Notes under the pieces: generated by a model
What the model was told of the DNA's origin: nothing
What the model saw: only the letters and a program-made list of their open reading frames with translations
Databases searched by the model: none
In this document: piece after piece, positions 1 through 7,630 of the stretch
Layout: every line of letters begins with the position of its first letter
Numbering within the stretch: the first letter of the stretch is position 1
Translations under genes and position numbers: made by a program
Assembly: GCF_938040115.1 (NCBI RefSeq)
Contig: NZ_CALHXD010000239.1
Coordinates: 1 to 29,298 of the forward strand
DNA length: 29,298 bases
Reading direction: 5' to 3'
Source of the DNA: an uncultured Campylobacter sp.
Lineage (GTDB): Bacteria; Campylobacterota; Campylobacteria; Campylobacterales; Campylobacteraceae

Positions 1-722
1 CCTCTCAAAAAAGCCTTGCGACTTTTTCGCCGTCAGATTTTTACTGAGATTTCGTATCTCTAAAACCCTGAAATTTTCGTATTTCACGCTCGCTTCGTCG
101 CCGTTTGCTAGCTCCAGAGCGCGCTTTTTAGGGCTGCTACCCCACAAAAACGTATCGCCGACCGTGACGCTAAAATAATTTTTCTCTTTCGTCTCAAAAA
201 TCCCTAGATTGCGCACCATACCGCTAACCTCGCCGCTAGACTTGGGCTCTTTTGCGGCTCCGAGCATCGATCTAACGCGTAAGCCCAAAGACGCCTCGCG
301 GTGAAATTTAAACCAAGCAAAAGCAAGAGAGCCGAAACCAAAAACAAGTAGCAAAGTGCTAAAAAGCGGCTGCCGTCCGTCAAAACCAGAAAAAATCGCC
401 CAAACGCAAGCCGCGGCAAACAGCGCAAAAAGCACAAAAAGCGCAAGAAACAGAGCCGCAAAAAAGAGGCTAGGCTCATAGGCGTATCAGGCCGCAGAGT
501 TTAAAGAGCGGTTTTTTAGCCCCAAAATCCGCCCCTTTTTATCGCAAACCGCTAGCATCTCATCCCGTCATTTACCGGCAAGAGCGGACTTTGCAGCGAG
601 CGAACGTTTAAAATTTGCCCATCCAAGCTAAAGCTATAATCAAATCCGCTTTTGTCTTTATAGACGCACTCAAGCGAATTTACGCGGCCGCCGAGCAGTT
701 TTAAACCGTTTTTGGTTTTCAT
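1..722 (-). pseudogene. Decayed membrane-protein gene, partial at left edge
   Basis: The coding trace starts at the ATG at 720-722, preceded by a CAAGGGG ribosome-binding site. It reads MKTKNGLKLLGGRVNSLE and hits a TAG at 552-554. If the frame is shifted at 563-570 it continues (DEMLAVCDKKGRILG), meets an in-frame TGA at 487-489, then runs open to base 1. The last part has two hydrophobic stretches (about 480-390 and 370-310) and a soluble tail with ETKEKNYFSVTVGDTFLWG. Its N-terminal half aligns by eye with the intact downstream-strand neighbour (751-1251), so the two are probably tandem paralogues. The shift, the stop and the 28-nt spacing to an intact copy suggest decay after duplication. 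The function of the family is not recognised. The true 3' end lies outside the window. Confidence 0.7.
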
Positions 723-750
723 CAAAAATCCCCTTGAATTTGACGCCATT

Positions 751-1251
751 TTACAAATCCATCTCATTTAAAAATTTTCTCAAAGCCAGATACGCCTCGA
801 CCGTGCCGCTTAAGCTTTTGCTTTCGCTCCAGTATATGTGCAAAAATGGCAGCGATAAAAACAGGCAAACAACAAAGGCAAACAAGGCTGCCATGCCTAC
901 AAATTCGGACAAATACTTGCTTAAATAAATTATAGGTATCGAAAAAATCGCGCCTAAAATTTTACCGGGAACGATATCAAAGATCGCCGCCCAAAATAGT
1001 ATAAAATGCGCGCGCCAAGCGTAGTTTTTGAGCCATTTGCCCGAGGTTAAGTTTTTAAAATTCCAAACCTCGTTTTGCTCGTCATAGGCGATAGCTAGGC
1101 GGTCGTTTTCGCGAGGCACGAGGCGATCTTTGAGGTTTTTAACTTTAAATTTCGCGCCCGCGATCTCAAAAACGCACTCATCCGTCGCCGCATTCCATCT
1201 CACGTTTTTTACCTCGCCCGCTAAGACCTGAAACTCGCGCGAATCTCGCAT
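751..1251 (-). CDS. Hypothetical two-segment membrane protein
   Basis: 166 residues. The ATG has a GGAG about 11 nt upstream. The N-terminal ~75 residues are soluble and look beta-rich (VLAGEVKNVRWNAATDECVF). They are followed by hydrophobic segments at about residues 82-110 (HFILFWAAIFDIVPGKILGA) and 118-140 (VGMAALFAFVVCLFLSLPF). A short charged tail ends NEMDL. A soluble domain anchored to the inner membrane is the simplest reading. I do not recognise the family. The first half matches the decayed gene just downstream (1-722), so this is the surviving member of a small paralogous pair, separated from it by 28 nt and perhaps once cotranscribed. Confidence 0.75.
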   Translation of the reverse strand: MRDSREFQVLAGEVKNVRWNAATDECVFEIAGAKFKVKNLKDRLVPRENDRLAIAYDEQNEVWNFKNLTSGKWLKNYAWRAHFILFWAAIFDIVPGKILGAIFSIPIIYLSKYLSEFVGMAALFAFVVCLFLSLPFLHIYWSESKSLSGTVEAYLALRKFLNEMDL

Positions 1252-1665
1252 CTAAATTTTCTCCAAAGTTTTTGTAAATTCGTAAAAATTAACGCCGCGC
1301 AAATTTGAGCGGGACACAAAAATACATCAAATTTGAGCGAGGCAAAAACCCGCGCGGGCGCGTAAATTTGACCGCGCGCAAAAAGCATAAGCGGAGACTC
1401 TAAGCCTGACGACCGAATTTGCTCGAGCGCTAGCAAAATTTAGCAAATTTACGCCGTAAAGATAGCCGTAAGGCCCGCCAGGCAAAAGCTCGCAAGCCGC
1501 AAAATGGCATCAGGAGAGAGCTAAATTTATCCGTAAAAAGCAGTCAAATTTGAGCAAAAGTAAATTATGCACCGCTCGATAAATTTACCCAAAAATCGAC
1601 CCAAATTTAAGCCTAGCAATTGCCGACGCGTCAAATTTGTGCCAAACGCAAAACCGCCCGCAAAT
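1252..1665. other. AAATTT-rich spacer, no supported gene
   Basis: This 414-bp stretch lies between two minus-strand genes. A 71-codon minus-strand reading frame at its left end overlaps the start of the membrane-protein gene, and its sequence is compositionally odd, so I do not call it. What stands out is a dense scatter of CAAATTTG/TAAATTTA words in both orientations, roughly one every 40-50 bp. No convincing terminator or RNA gene was seen. Confidence 0.6.
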
Positions 1666-2298
1666 TTAGCGCGCCGCTAGTCCTTCTAGCTCCTTTGCCA
1701 GCGAGTTTACCTTTGAGTCGTCCATGCCGTTGCGCTCGACATCGCTCACGACTATGTCCTCCCACGCCTTGGCAAACTCAGCCTGCGATAGCCCCAGGCC
1801 GCCCTCGCCCTTTGGCAGCATACTGCTAATCACCAGCGCGTGGAAGCACACGTGGCGGTCGCCTTTGTACGCCTTGCACTGCTCCAGCGAGTTTTTAAAC
1901 TCGGCTCCTAGGTGCTGCGTGACCTTATCGTCCGGGTACTTTTCCGCCGCGCGAGCTATGTCAAGTGCGGCTTCGTAGTACTGCGATATGGCTTTAAATT
2001 CGTCGTTTTTAGCGGCATACTCGAGCAGTTCGCCGGCTCTTTTGCTATCTCTTGGCGCGCCTAGACCGGTAACGTAGAGTAGCCCCAGATCGCCGCACGC
2101 GTCTCTTAGACCCTCATCGCAGTATTTTTTGCGAAGCTCAAATTCCTCTTTAAATTTACCGCTTTCAAAGTAGTTGTTCGCGCCCGCGACGGAGTTGTAC
2201 TCGCGCAGTACCTTTGCGTACTGCTCGGGACTAAACGGCTTTGCCTGCGCGCAAACGGCGCAAAGAGCAAACAAGGCTGCGGCTAAAATTTTATTCAT
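1666..2298 (-). CDS. Secreted Sel1-like repeat protein
   Basis: 210 residues. A clear signal peptide (MNKILAAALFALCAVCAQA, cleavage likely after residue 19) sends it to the periplasm or outside. Residues ~50-100 carry a Sel1/TPR-like helical repeat containing RDACGDLGLLYVTGLGAPRD, followed by a less regular helical region. Sel1-like repeats usually serve as protein-protein interaction scaffolds; no catalytic motif is visible. The ATG overlaps the stop of the upstream aminotransferase gene by 4 nt (ATGA), so the two are translationally coupled. Cys pairs are present (C59/C67-type spacing) but fewer than in the Hcp-like protein at 8415-9224. The exact function is unknown. Confidence 0.75.
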   Translation of the reverse strand: MNKILAAALFALCAVCAQAKPFSPEQYAKVLREYNSVAGANNYFESGKFKEEFELRKKYCDEGLRDACGDLGLLYVTGLGAPRDSKRAGELLEYAAKNDEFKAISQYYEAALDIARAAEKYPDDKVTQHLGAEFKNSLEQCKAYKGDRHVCFHALVISSMLPKGEGGLGLSQAEFAKAWEDIVVSDVERNGMDDSKVNSLAKELEGLAAR

Positions 2299-3587
2299 TT
2301 CTTATCCTTTTTGGTTTTAAATTTTTTAATAGTTTTTTTGATAGCCTTTAGCAGATATGCGACGTCTTTTGGCGTGTGCGAGTAGTGCAGACTCACGCGA
2401 ACCCAGCCGGGCTTTTGATCAAATTTCTGATCGTCTTTTAGTCCGAGCAGATCGTGTCCGTACGGACCGGCACACGCACACCCCGCACGAGTCTGCACGC
2501 CGTAGTCCTCGCTCAGTGCTTCGGCAAAATCATAAGGCGAAACGCCCTTAACGTTAAACGCGAAAATCGGCAGTCTCGGCACTGCGCGCGGGCAGTAGCT
2601 CACGACCTCGGGGATATTATCCAGCCCCTCGCAAAACTGCTTTGTTAGCTCATCCTCGCGGCTTTTTATGACGTCTAGGCCGACCTCGTTTCGCAGTCTG
2701 TATGCTAGCGAGGCTCGTATTAGCCCCATCACGTGCTGGGTTCCGCCCTCCTCGGTGCGCTCTACGCTAGGCGCAAAAAAATGCGAGCTACGGCTCACGT
2801 AGCTAACCGTCCCGCCCGCGGCAAAGGTCGGTTTATCGGACTTTACGAGCTCCTTTTTTATCGCGAGCAGTCCGCAGCTGCCCACGCCGCCTAAAAGCTT
2901 ATGCGGCGAGAGAAATAGCGCGTCGAAGTAGTCGGCGTCGAGGTTATCGTGCGAGCTAAAACTAGCCGCGTCAAAGGCTACGGTCGCGCCGTATCGTTTC
3001 ATCATCACGTAGATTTTTTTGTAGTCGCTGATTATCCCCGTGACGTTTGAGGCCGCGCTAAAAGAGCCGATGATCTCGCGCTTTGAGTTGATTTTGAGCA
3101 GTTGATCGAGTCTGCCGAAATTTATCTCCCCGCTCTTGCTTAGCGGTATGCGCACGACCTCGCACAGCCCCTCGCGCAGGCTAACCTCGTTTGAGTGGTG
3201 CTCGTAGGGCGAGACGATAACGAGGGGCAAATTTGCGCCTTTTACCGCCTCTTCGCCTAGGCGGTTTGCGCTCATAGGCGGCAGGTAAAGCCCCATGATT
3301 TCCTGAAATTTCTTTATCGCTCCCGTCGCGCCGCAGCCAGCCGAGATCAGATAAAATCGCTCGTCAAGCCCCAGCGCGTCTTTTAAGCTTTGCCTTGCTT
3401 TTTCGTAGCGTTTTTGCGTTTTTAGCGCGTTTGAGGCGCTTTCTGAGTGCGTGTTGGCGTAGGTTTTTAGGTATTTTGCGATCTTGCGCTCTATTGGCGC
3501 GTAGGCTAGGCCCGAGGCCGTGTAGTCAAAGTAGCGCACGCCTTTTTTTAAAATAATATTTTTCCTGATTTCGTCGATGCTAACCAA
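2295..3587 (-). CDS. Class V aminotransferase / cysteine desulfurase-like protein
   Basis: 430 residues, PLP-dependent fold type I, class V. The PLP lysine is in SPHKLLGG (K230). The His of EHHSNE (~130) and the Asp of VAFDAAS (~206) are the usual cofactor contacts. Near the C-terminus RAGCACAGPYGH (C370, C372) sits where SufS/CsdA-type enzymes carry the active-site loop, so sulfur or selenium transfer from cysteine is possible. There is no adjacent suf/isc gene, so the true substrate is unknown. The start is TTG at 3585-3587, chosen because TAAGGA lies 6 nt upstream at 3594-3599 and no ATG fits. A TATAAT lies at 3611-3616. The 3' end overlaps the start of the secreted Sel1-like gene by 4 nt. 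Confidence 0.85.
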   Translation of the reverse strand: MVSIDEIRKNIILKKGVRYFDYTASGLAYAPIERKIAKYLKTYANTHSESASNALKTQKRYEKARQSLKDALGLDERFYLISAGCGATGAIKKFQEIMGLYLPPMSANRLGEEAVKGANLPLVIVSPYEHHSNEVSLREGLCEVVRIPLSKSGEINFGRLDQLLKINSKREIIGSFSAASNVTGIISDYKKIYVMMKRYGATVAFDAASFSSHDNLDADYFDALFLSPHKLLGGVGSCGLLAIKKELVKSDKPTFAAGGTVSYVSRSSHFFAPSVERTEEGGTQHVMGLIRASLAYRLRNEVGLDVIKSREDELTKQFCEGLDNIPEVVSYCPRAVPRLPIFAFNVKGVSPYDFAEALSEDYGVQTRAGCACAGPYGHDLLGLKDDQKFDQKPGWVRVSLHYSHTPKDVAYLLKAIKKTIKKFKTKKDKK

Positions 3588-3610
3588 AATTTTTCCTTAT
3601 AAAAAAAGAG

Positions 3611-3616
3611 ATTATA
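3611..3616 (-). promoter_or_regulatory. Predicted sigma70 -10 box for the aminotransferase gene
   Basis: On the minus strand the sequence reads GGTTATAATCTC, a perfect TATAAT about 24 nt upstream of the TTG start. A T-containing stretch precedes it, as is usual for Campylobacter sigma70 promoters, which rely on the -10 element more than on a -35. Confidence 0.65.
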
Positions 3617-3643
3617 ACCAAAGTTGTGCTAAAATGGGCTAAA

Positions 3644-3649
3644 AAGGAG
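3644..3649 (+). promoter_or_regulatory. Ribosome-binding site pointing at an ATA start
   Basis: AAGGAG lies in AAAAAGGAGCGAAAATATAC. The only in-frame codon at proper spacing (5 nt) is ATA at 3655-3657; no ATG, GTG or TTG lies between it and the TTG at 3703. This site decides whether the DUF234-like protein starts 16 codons earlier than a standard caller would place it. Confidence 0.5.
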
Positions 3650-3654
3650 CGAAA

Positions 3655-4518
3655 ATATACGCCTTAAAATCAAGCTACGCGCGCTTTAAGCACCTTGATA
3701 TCTTGCAGCTTATTTACTTTCATCTAGTCTTTGACGCGCTAAAATTTGAAGCGAATTATTACGATATTTTCGAGGCGATCGAAAAGGAAATTTTAGATAA
3801 ATTTGAAGATTTGTCGCTCAAATTTAGCTTTGACGCCCCTTTTGAGAGCGAGCTTAAATTTGCCCTTTGCAAGCTTGCTAAAAACGACCGCAAAAAATAC
3901 GCTCTAAATAAATTTCTGCCTCGCCCTCTCATCCTAAAAATTTACGCCGCCGCGATAAACTCAGGCGTAGTCAGTATCGAAAAGACGCTGGAAAAACCGC
4001 GCGTAAAAAGCAAATATCAAAAAGCCAAAAAGCTGCCCGAGCGCGATAAGGCGCAGGATAAAGTGGTCTTTAACGACAATTTTACTAGATTTTGGTTTTA
4101 TTTCATCGAGCCAAATTTGGCCCTTTTAAAAAACGGCGAAAAGGCCGCACTGATGGAGATTATCAGACGAGAGTTCGACTCGTACGCGGGCTTTGGCTTT
4201 GAGCTGCTTTGCCGCGAGCTTTTGGCGTTTAGACTAGGCGCGCAGCCAGCACGGGTGCGAAGCCTATGGGCGAAAAATATCGAGATAGATATATTTTTGA
4301 GCCTAGACGGACGTATCATCGTCGGAGAAGCTAAATTTAAAGAGCATAAAATTTGCAAAAACGTGGTAAATTTACTCCTTAAAAAATGCGAGCGCCTAGG
4401 CTTTGTGCCGGACGTCGTCGCACTATTTTCCAAAAGCGGCTTTAGCAACGAAGTGCGCCGCCTAAAAAACGAGCGAATTTTACTTTTTGATTTAGAAAAT
4501 TTCGAGGAGCTTTTATGA
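3655..4518 (+). CDS. DUF234-like protein with PD-(D/E)XK nuclease-type C-terminus
   Basis: About 287 codons from a presumed ATA start, or 271 from the TTG at 3703. The C-terminal half resembles the DUF234 domain found after some P-loop ATPases: FWFYFIEPN, then GFGFELLCRELL, then EIDIFLSL followed by IIVGEAKFK. The E...EID...EAK pattern is what a PD-(D/E)XK nuclease core looks like, so DNA cleavage or binding is a plausible but unproven role. The N-terminal half is helical and lysine-rich, and no Walker motifs are present, so the usual ATPase partner domain is missing. I place the start at ATA because of the AAGGAG at 3644 and because the codons before the TTG (LKSSYARFKHLDI) look coding. The stop overlaps the flgS ATG by 4 nt, so the two are translationally coupled. 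Confidence 0.7.
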   Translation: MYALKSSYARFKHLDILQLIYFHLVFDALKFEANYYDIFEAIEKEILDKFEDLSLKFSFDAPFESELKFALCKLAKNDRKKYALNKFLPRPLILKIYAAAINSGVVSIEKTLEKPRVKSKYQKAKKLPERDKAQDKVVFNDNFTRFWFYFIEPNLALLKNGEKAALMEIIRREFDSYAGFGFELLCRELLAFRLGAQPARVRSLWAKNIEIDIFLSLDGRIIVGEAKFKEHKICKNVVNLLLKKCERLGFVPDVVALFSKSGFSNEVRRLKNERILLFDLENFEELL

Positions 4519-5513
4519 CTCAGATCGACAAAACCAGCGTCCAAGACGGACTAAAAAGCCTGATCGAGCAAACCTATCTGATAGAGCGCGAGTACAAAAA
4601 CCTAACGGCGTCCTATGCGAGTTTGCAAGGCTTCATCAAAGATATCGTGGAAATTTTGCCAAACGCGATCTGGGTTTTGGACGAGGCGGGCGAGATATTT
4701 TTACAAAACTCAGAAGCCCTAAAACTGGGTCAAATTTTAAAATTTATCCCGCAAAATGAAGGCGAGATAAGCGCCGCGAGCCAAATCTACCTCATCAAAA
4801 TCGCCCAAAAAGAGGGCAAAAAAATCATCTCCGCAACCGACATAACGACCGAAAAGCGCACCGAGCGCCTAGCCTCGATGGGTCAGGTCGCCGCCCACCT
4901 AGCCCACGAGATACGCAACCCCGTGGGCTCGATCTCGCTGCTAGCCTCCACGCTGATAAAAAAGGCCGACGAGCGCACTCGCCCAGTCGTTGAGCAGATG
5001 CAAAAGGCGATCTGGCGCGTCGAGCGCATCATCAAGGCCACCTTGCTTTTCACCAAAGGCCTCACGATAAACGCGCGCGAGTTTAACCTAGCCGAGCTAA
5101 AAGGCGAGTGCGAGGCGGCCATAGAGTGCTACACATACGGCAAGGAGATCAAATTTAGCCTAAATTTCCCCGACCTGCCCTATGTGGGCGACCGCGATCT
5201 GCTCGCGATGGTGTTTCAAAACATGCTATTTAACGCGATCGATGCGGTCGAGGAAAACGAGGATGATGACGGCTGGGTGCGCGTGGACTACGAGCAGCGC
5301 GAGGGCGAGCATAAATTTGCCGTGACCGATAGCGGCGTGCCGATCAAAAACCAGGCCATGGTCTTTGAGCCGTTTAAAACGAGCAAGCTAAAGGGCAACG
5401 GCCTAGGCCTGCACCTGTGCCTACAGATCGTCCAAGCCCACGGCGGCAGTATCGAGATCGAGCTTGAGCCAAAGAGCTTTTGCGTAAATTTGCCTGCAAA
5501 GACGCGCGGTTAG
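4515..5513 (+). CDS. flgS: Flagellar two-component sensor histidine kinase FlgS
   Basis: 332 residues, cytoplasmic with no membrane segment, as expected for FlgS. FlgS phosphorylates FlgR to activate sigma54-dependent rod, hook and basal-body genes in Campylobacter. An N-terminal coiled-coil-like and PAS-like region (~10-105, containing IVEILPNAIWVLDEAGEIFL) precedes the DHp helix with the phospho-acceptor in AHLAHEIRNPVGS (H131). The HATPase domain shows the N box QNMLFNAIDAVEEN (N240), the G1 box TDSGVP and the G2 box KGNGLGLH. The HEIRNPVGS motif and cytosolic layout match the FlgS family closely. It is coupled by a 4-nt overlap to the DUF234-like gene upstream; flgR is not in the window. 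Confidence 0.9.
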   Translation: MTQIDKTSVQDGLKSLIEQTYLIEREYKNLTASYASLQGFIKDIVEILPNAIWVLDEAGEIFLQNSEALKLGQILKFIPQNEGEISAASQIYLIKIAQKEGKKIISATDITTEKRTERLASMGQVAAHLAHEIRNPVGSISLLASTLIKKADERTRPVVEQMQKAIWRVERIIKATLLFTKGLTINAREFNLAELKGECEAAIECYTYGKEIKFSLNFPDLPYVGDRDLLAMVFQNMLFNAIDAVEENEDDDGWVRVDYEQREGEHKFAVTDSGVPIKNQAMVFEPFKTSKLKGNGLGLHLCLQIVQAHGGSIEIELEPKSFCVNLPAKTRG

Positions 5514-5603
5514 GCGGGTAAATTTGATAAAATTTGACGCTTTGGGGCGGAGTTTAAATTTGAACGCGAAATTTAGGGCGGCGCGGTTTGAAGGCTGGTT
5601 CGA

Positions 5604-5632
5604 CGGCTCGCTGTTTTAGCTTCGGCGAGCCG
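5604..5632. repeat. GC-rich hairpin between flgS and the hydrolase gene
   Basis: CGGCTCGC (5604-5611) and GCGAGCCG (5625-5632) form a perfect 8-bp stem with a 13-nt loop. There is no T-tract on either strand, so it is not a classical intrinsic terminator. It sits 39 nt before the hydrolase ATG and may form in that mRNA leader or shape the end of the flgS transcript. Confidence 0.4.
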
Positions 5633-5670
5633 AACAACGAACAAAAAAACAATCAAAACAAGGAGAGAAA

Positions 5671-6342
5671 ATGAAATTTGACGCGAAAATCTTAGAGGAT
5701 TTGGCGAAGTGGTTTGAGGAGCTAAAGGAGATTAAATTTAGCGAACTTTTAGCGAGCGACGCGGCAAACACCGCATTTATCAGCGTGGATATGATAGAGG
5801 GATTTTGCAGCACTGGCCCGCTAGCTAGCCCACGAGTGGGCGCAATCGCGGACGGTATAGCGCAGACTTTTAGCGCGGCTTACGCGGCGGGTGCAAGAAA
5901 TCTCGTGCTGCTCGAGGATAGCCACGAGGCAAACTGTGCGGAATTTGACGCATTTCCGCCGCACGCGGTCAAAGGCACCCAGGGCGCAAATACGATACCG
6001 CAACTGCGCGAATTGCCGTTTTTTCACGAGCTAAAAATCTTTCGCAAAAACTCCCTGAGCGCGGCTTACTGCACCGATTTTAACGCGTTTATCGCGCAAA
6101 ATCCGCACATAGACACCTTCGTGGTGCTGGGCGACTGCACCGACCTTTGCGTCTATCAGCTAGTCTCGCACCTAAAACTTAGCGCAAACGAAGCAAACAT
6201 CAGGCGCAAAGTCCTAGTGCCAGCAAATCTCGTCGCCACATACGACGCGCCGGGGCACGAGGGGGACTTTTATCACGCGATGTTTTTGCGGCATATGCAA
6301 ACGGGCCTTGGCGCGCAGGTCGTGCGAGGGATTAAATTTTAG
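5671..6342 (+). CDS. Isochorismatase-family cysteine hydrolase, nicotinamidase-like
   Basis: 223 residues. It has the catalytic triad pattern of the family: Asp in ISVDMIEGF (D40), Lys in FRKNSLSA (K126) and the nucleophile in GDCTDLCVY (C160). DSHE (D83, H85) and FPPHAVKGT (H98) resemble the metal-binding Asp/His set of nicotinamidases, so nicotinamide deamidation to nicotinate (NAD salvage, PncA type) is the favoured role. Other isochorismatase-fold amidases are possible. A ~30-residue N-terminal extension before the core is longer than in typical PncA. The ATG has a strong AAGGAG 7 nt upstream. The gene stands alone on the plus strand between an upstream hairpin and an AAATTT-rich spacer. 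Confidence 0.82.
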   Translation: MKFDAKILEDLAKWFEELKEIKFSELLASDAANTAFISVDMIEGFCSTGPLASPRVGAIADGIAQTFSAAYAAGARNLVLLEDSHEANCAEFDAFPPHAVKGTQGANTIPQLRELPFFHELKIFRKNSLSAAYCTDFNAFIAQNPHIDTFVVLGDCTDLCVYQLVSHLKLSANEANIRRKVLVPANLVATYDAPGHEGDFYHAMFLRHMQTGLGAQVVRGIKF

Positions 6343-6436
6343 CGCCGATTTTGCGGGCGGAGCAGGCGGTAAATTTAGACTGCTATCGGAGTCAAATTTG
6401 AGCCTAAGCGTGAAATTTGACTACCTGCCGTGCGTT

Positions 6437-6515
6437 TAAGCAAAAATTTGCACGCCCTTGGCCTCCGTCTGCGCGGCGAAATAGAGGCAATCAAATAAAA
6501 AATATCGCAGCCGCG
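6437..6515 (-). pseudogene. Remnant copy of the tail of the SDR-like gene at 7631-8266
   Basis: Bases 6444-6478 match 7654-7688 (the 3' end of the SDR-like gene) at 33 of 35 positions. The minus strand reads FAAQTEAKGVQIFA then stop, against AAAQTEAKGVQIYH in the intact gene. A second shared word, GCAGCCGCG, is at 6507-6515 and 7698-7706, separated by 19 extra bases in this copy. The rest of the gene is absent here. The fragment is best explained as debris of a duplication or recombination event that has been partly overwritten. Confidence 0.6.
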
Positions 6516-6525
6516 TTATTTTAGG

Positions 6526-6531
6526 TATAAT
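6526..6531 (+). promoter_or_regulatory. Predicted -10 box for the exported protein gene
   Basis: A perfect TATAAT sits in TTTTAGGTATAATACC, with a T-rich stretch 5' of it. Transcription would start near 6538. This puts the ATG at 6539 at the 5' end of the mRNA and supports the downstream start at 6581. Confidence 0.65.
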
Positions 6532-6580
6532 ACCGGCAATGCGGCGTCGTCGCATGAAATTTTATTTTCGGAGGCGTTTT

Positions 6581-7312
6581 ATGAAATTTTTAGGCAAGAT
6601 TCGAGTCGGCGCGGCGACGCTGGGGCTGGCGATGTGTTTTAGCGGCGCGCAGGCGCTTTATGTTATCGATTATATCGATTTTAACGAGCAGTGGTTGCGG
6701 CAGGATGCCTATAACCGCGCTATGAATGAGGCGAAGAAAAATTTAAATCCGCCCGATGATTCCGCCTATGTCAAAGATATCAAGACTGATATACTCTATA
6801 CGGGCGCGCTGGTGCGAGCTGGAGATCATTTTTTGGATATGGACGGCATAGAGCAGATAGCGCAGCTTTTCCCCGCCGCGCAGCAAGACGAGGGGCGGCG
6901 CTTGCTAGTAGAGGGCATAGATAAGCTAAACGGCAGCGTCGAGCAGCTATACGGCATACCCAAAGAAAACGTGGCGACGGGGATAGTGGCGCTGCTAGGA
7001 GGCGCTTACGCGGCGTATTTTAATCATCCGATGCCGGACGAGGCCGTAAAGCCCGCATTTTTGCAGATCGCTGAGTTTTTGCGCAAAAAACCGGAGCTGT
7101 TTGAGGGAAAAGCTACGGAAATGATGAACTCGTATCAGATATCTATGGGGCTTGGGTTTTTGCTGATGGCGATGCAGCAGGAGCTACAGCAGCATCCAAA
7201 TCCGGCGCATGAGGCGGAGCTAAAAGCCGTAGGCAGGCTGGTTTTTAAATCGTTACTAAACGTAGAACCGGAGCAAATGGATTTTACCGCATCCGGCATA
7301 GTCTTTAAGTAG
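6581..7312 (+). CDS. Exported protein of unknown function
   Basis: 243 residues from the ATG at 6581, chosen because CGGAGG lies 6 nt upstream and the signal peptide then begins normally (MKFLGKIRVGAATLGLAMCF, cleavage after AQA at residue 25). A longer reading from 6539 would add MRRRRMKFYFRRRF and begin at the predicted transcription start, so it is less likely. The mature part is largely helical and acidic, with YGIPKENVATGIVALLGGAY and a following ~100-residue helical region. There are no cysteines after the signal peptide and no catalytic motif I can name. The pattern recalls small secreted domains of unknown function in Proteobacteria, but I do not assign a family. It has its own promoter. 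Confidence 0.75.
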   Translation: MKFLGKIRVGAATLGLAMCFSGAQALYVIDYIDFNEQWLRQDAYNRAMNEAKKNLNPPDDSAYVKDIKTDILYTGALVRAGDHFLDMDGIEQIAQLFPAAQQDEGRRLLVEGIDKLNGSVEQLYGIPKENVATGIVALLGGAYAAYFNHPMPDEAVKPAFLQIAEFLRKKPELFEGKATEMMNSYQISMGLGFLLMAMQQELQQHPNPAHEAELKAVGRLVFKSLLNVEPEQMDFTASGIVFK

Positions 7313-7630
7313 GCATTTTGATTTTTGCGCGAGCAAAGCAAAACTGCGTGCAGGCTCGCGCTACCTGTTAGGCGGATTGCGGCGCAAAAAGTCGTCCTAG
7401 CGACGCTTTTGGCCGCAGTCAGGTAAATAGCAAAACATAAACACGAGCCTCTTTTGACGCACCCGACTTTTGGCTGCGACCGAGCAAATAGCCAAACCGC
7501 GCTCAAGGGTCAAATTTAAATAAAGCCGCACGCCTTAAAAATTCGGCCGATTTTTTATTTTAAAATAGCGGACGCATTTTTCGGCGTTTTTAAAAGCTTA
7601 AAGCCAAAATCGCCTTTACGCTTTTTGCTT
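7313..7630. other. Spacer between convergent genes with a hairpin and direct repeats
   Basis: This 318-bp convergent intergenic region has no supported gene; a minus-strand frame at 7135-7506 is a shadow of the exported-protein gene. It contains an inverted repeat GCGCGAGC (7327-7334) / GCTCGCGC (7354-7361). It also has two imperfect 31-nt direct copies at 7406-7436 and 7467-7497 (CTTTTGGC...AAATAGC.AAAC). There is no clear T-tract terminator. Confidence 0.5.
7406..7497. repeat. Two imperfect 31-nt direct repeats
   Basis: The copies at 7406-7436 and 7467-7497 share CTTTTGGC at the left and AAATAGC plus AAAC at the right, 23 of 31 positions by eye. They are 61 nt apart start to start. With only two diverged copies this is not a CRISPR array. 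Confidence 0.45.

Noticed and set aside
204..479. 91-residue minus-strand ORF
   Set aside because: It is the wrong frame over the decayed membrane-protein gene; the neighbouring frame reads a more natural protein with two hydrophobic segments and continues to the window edge.
487..489. TGA as selenocysteine in the left-edge gene
   Set aside because: There is no Cys partner or redox motif, and a frameshift lies in the same gene; decay is simpler.
1221..1436. 71-residue minus-strand ORF
   Set aside because: It overlaps the start of the membrane-protein gene, has no RBS and lies mostly in AAATTT-rich spacer.
5604..5632. Intrinsic terminator of flgS
   Set aside because: Good stem but no T-tract on either strand; kept only as a hairpin.
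6539..6580. Upstream ATG of the exported protein (MRRRRMKF start)
   Set aside because: It coincides with the predicted transcription start and lacks an RBS; the ATG at 6581 has CGGAGG and a clean signal peptide.
7406..7497. Possible CRISPR array
   Set aside because: Only two diverged copies, no regular spacers and no cas genes nearby.
7135..7506. 123-residue minus-strand ORF
   Set aside because: Half is antisense to the exported-protein gene; composition is not protein-like and there is no RBS.
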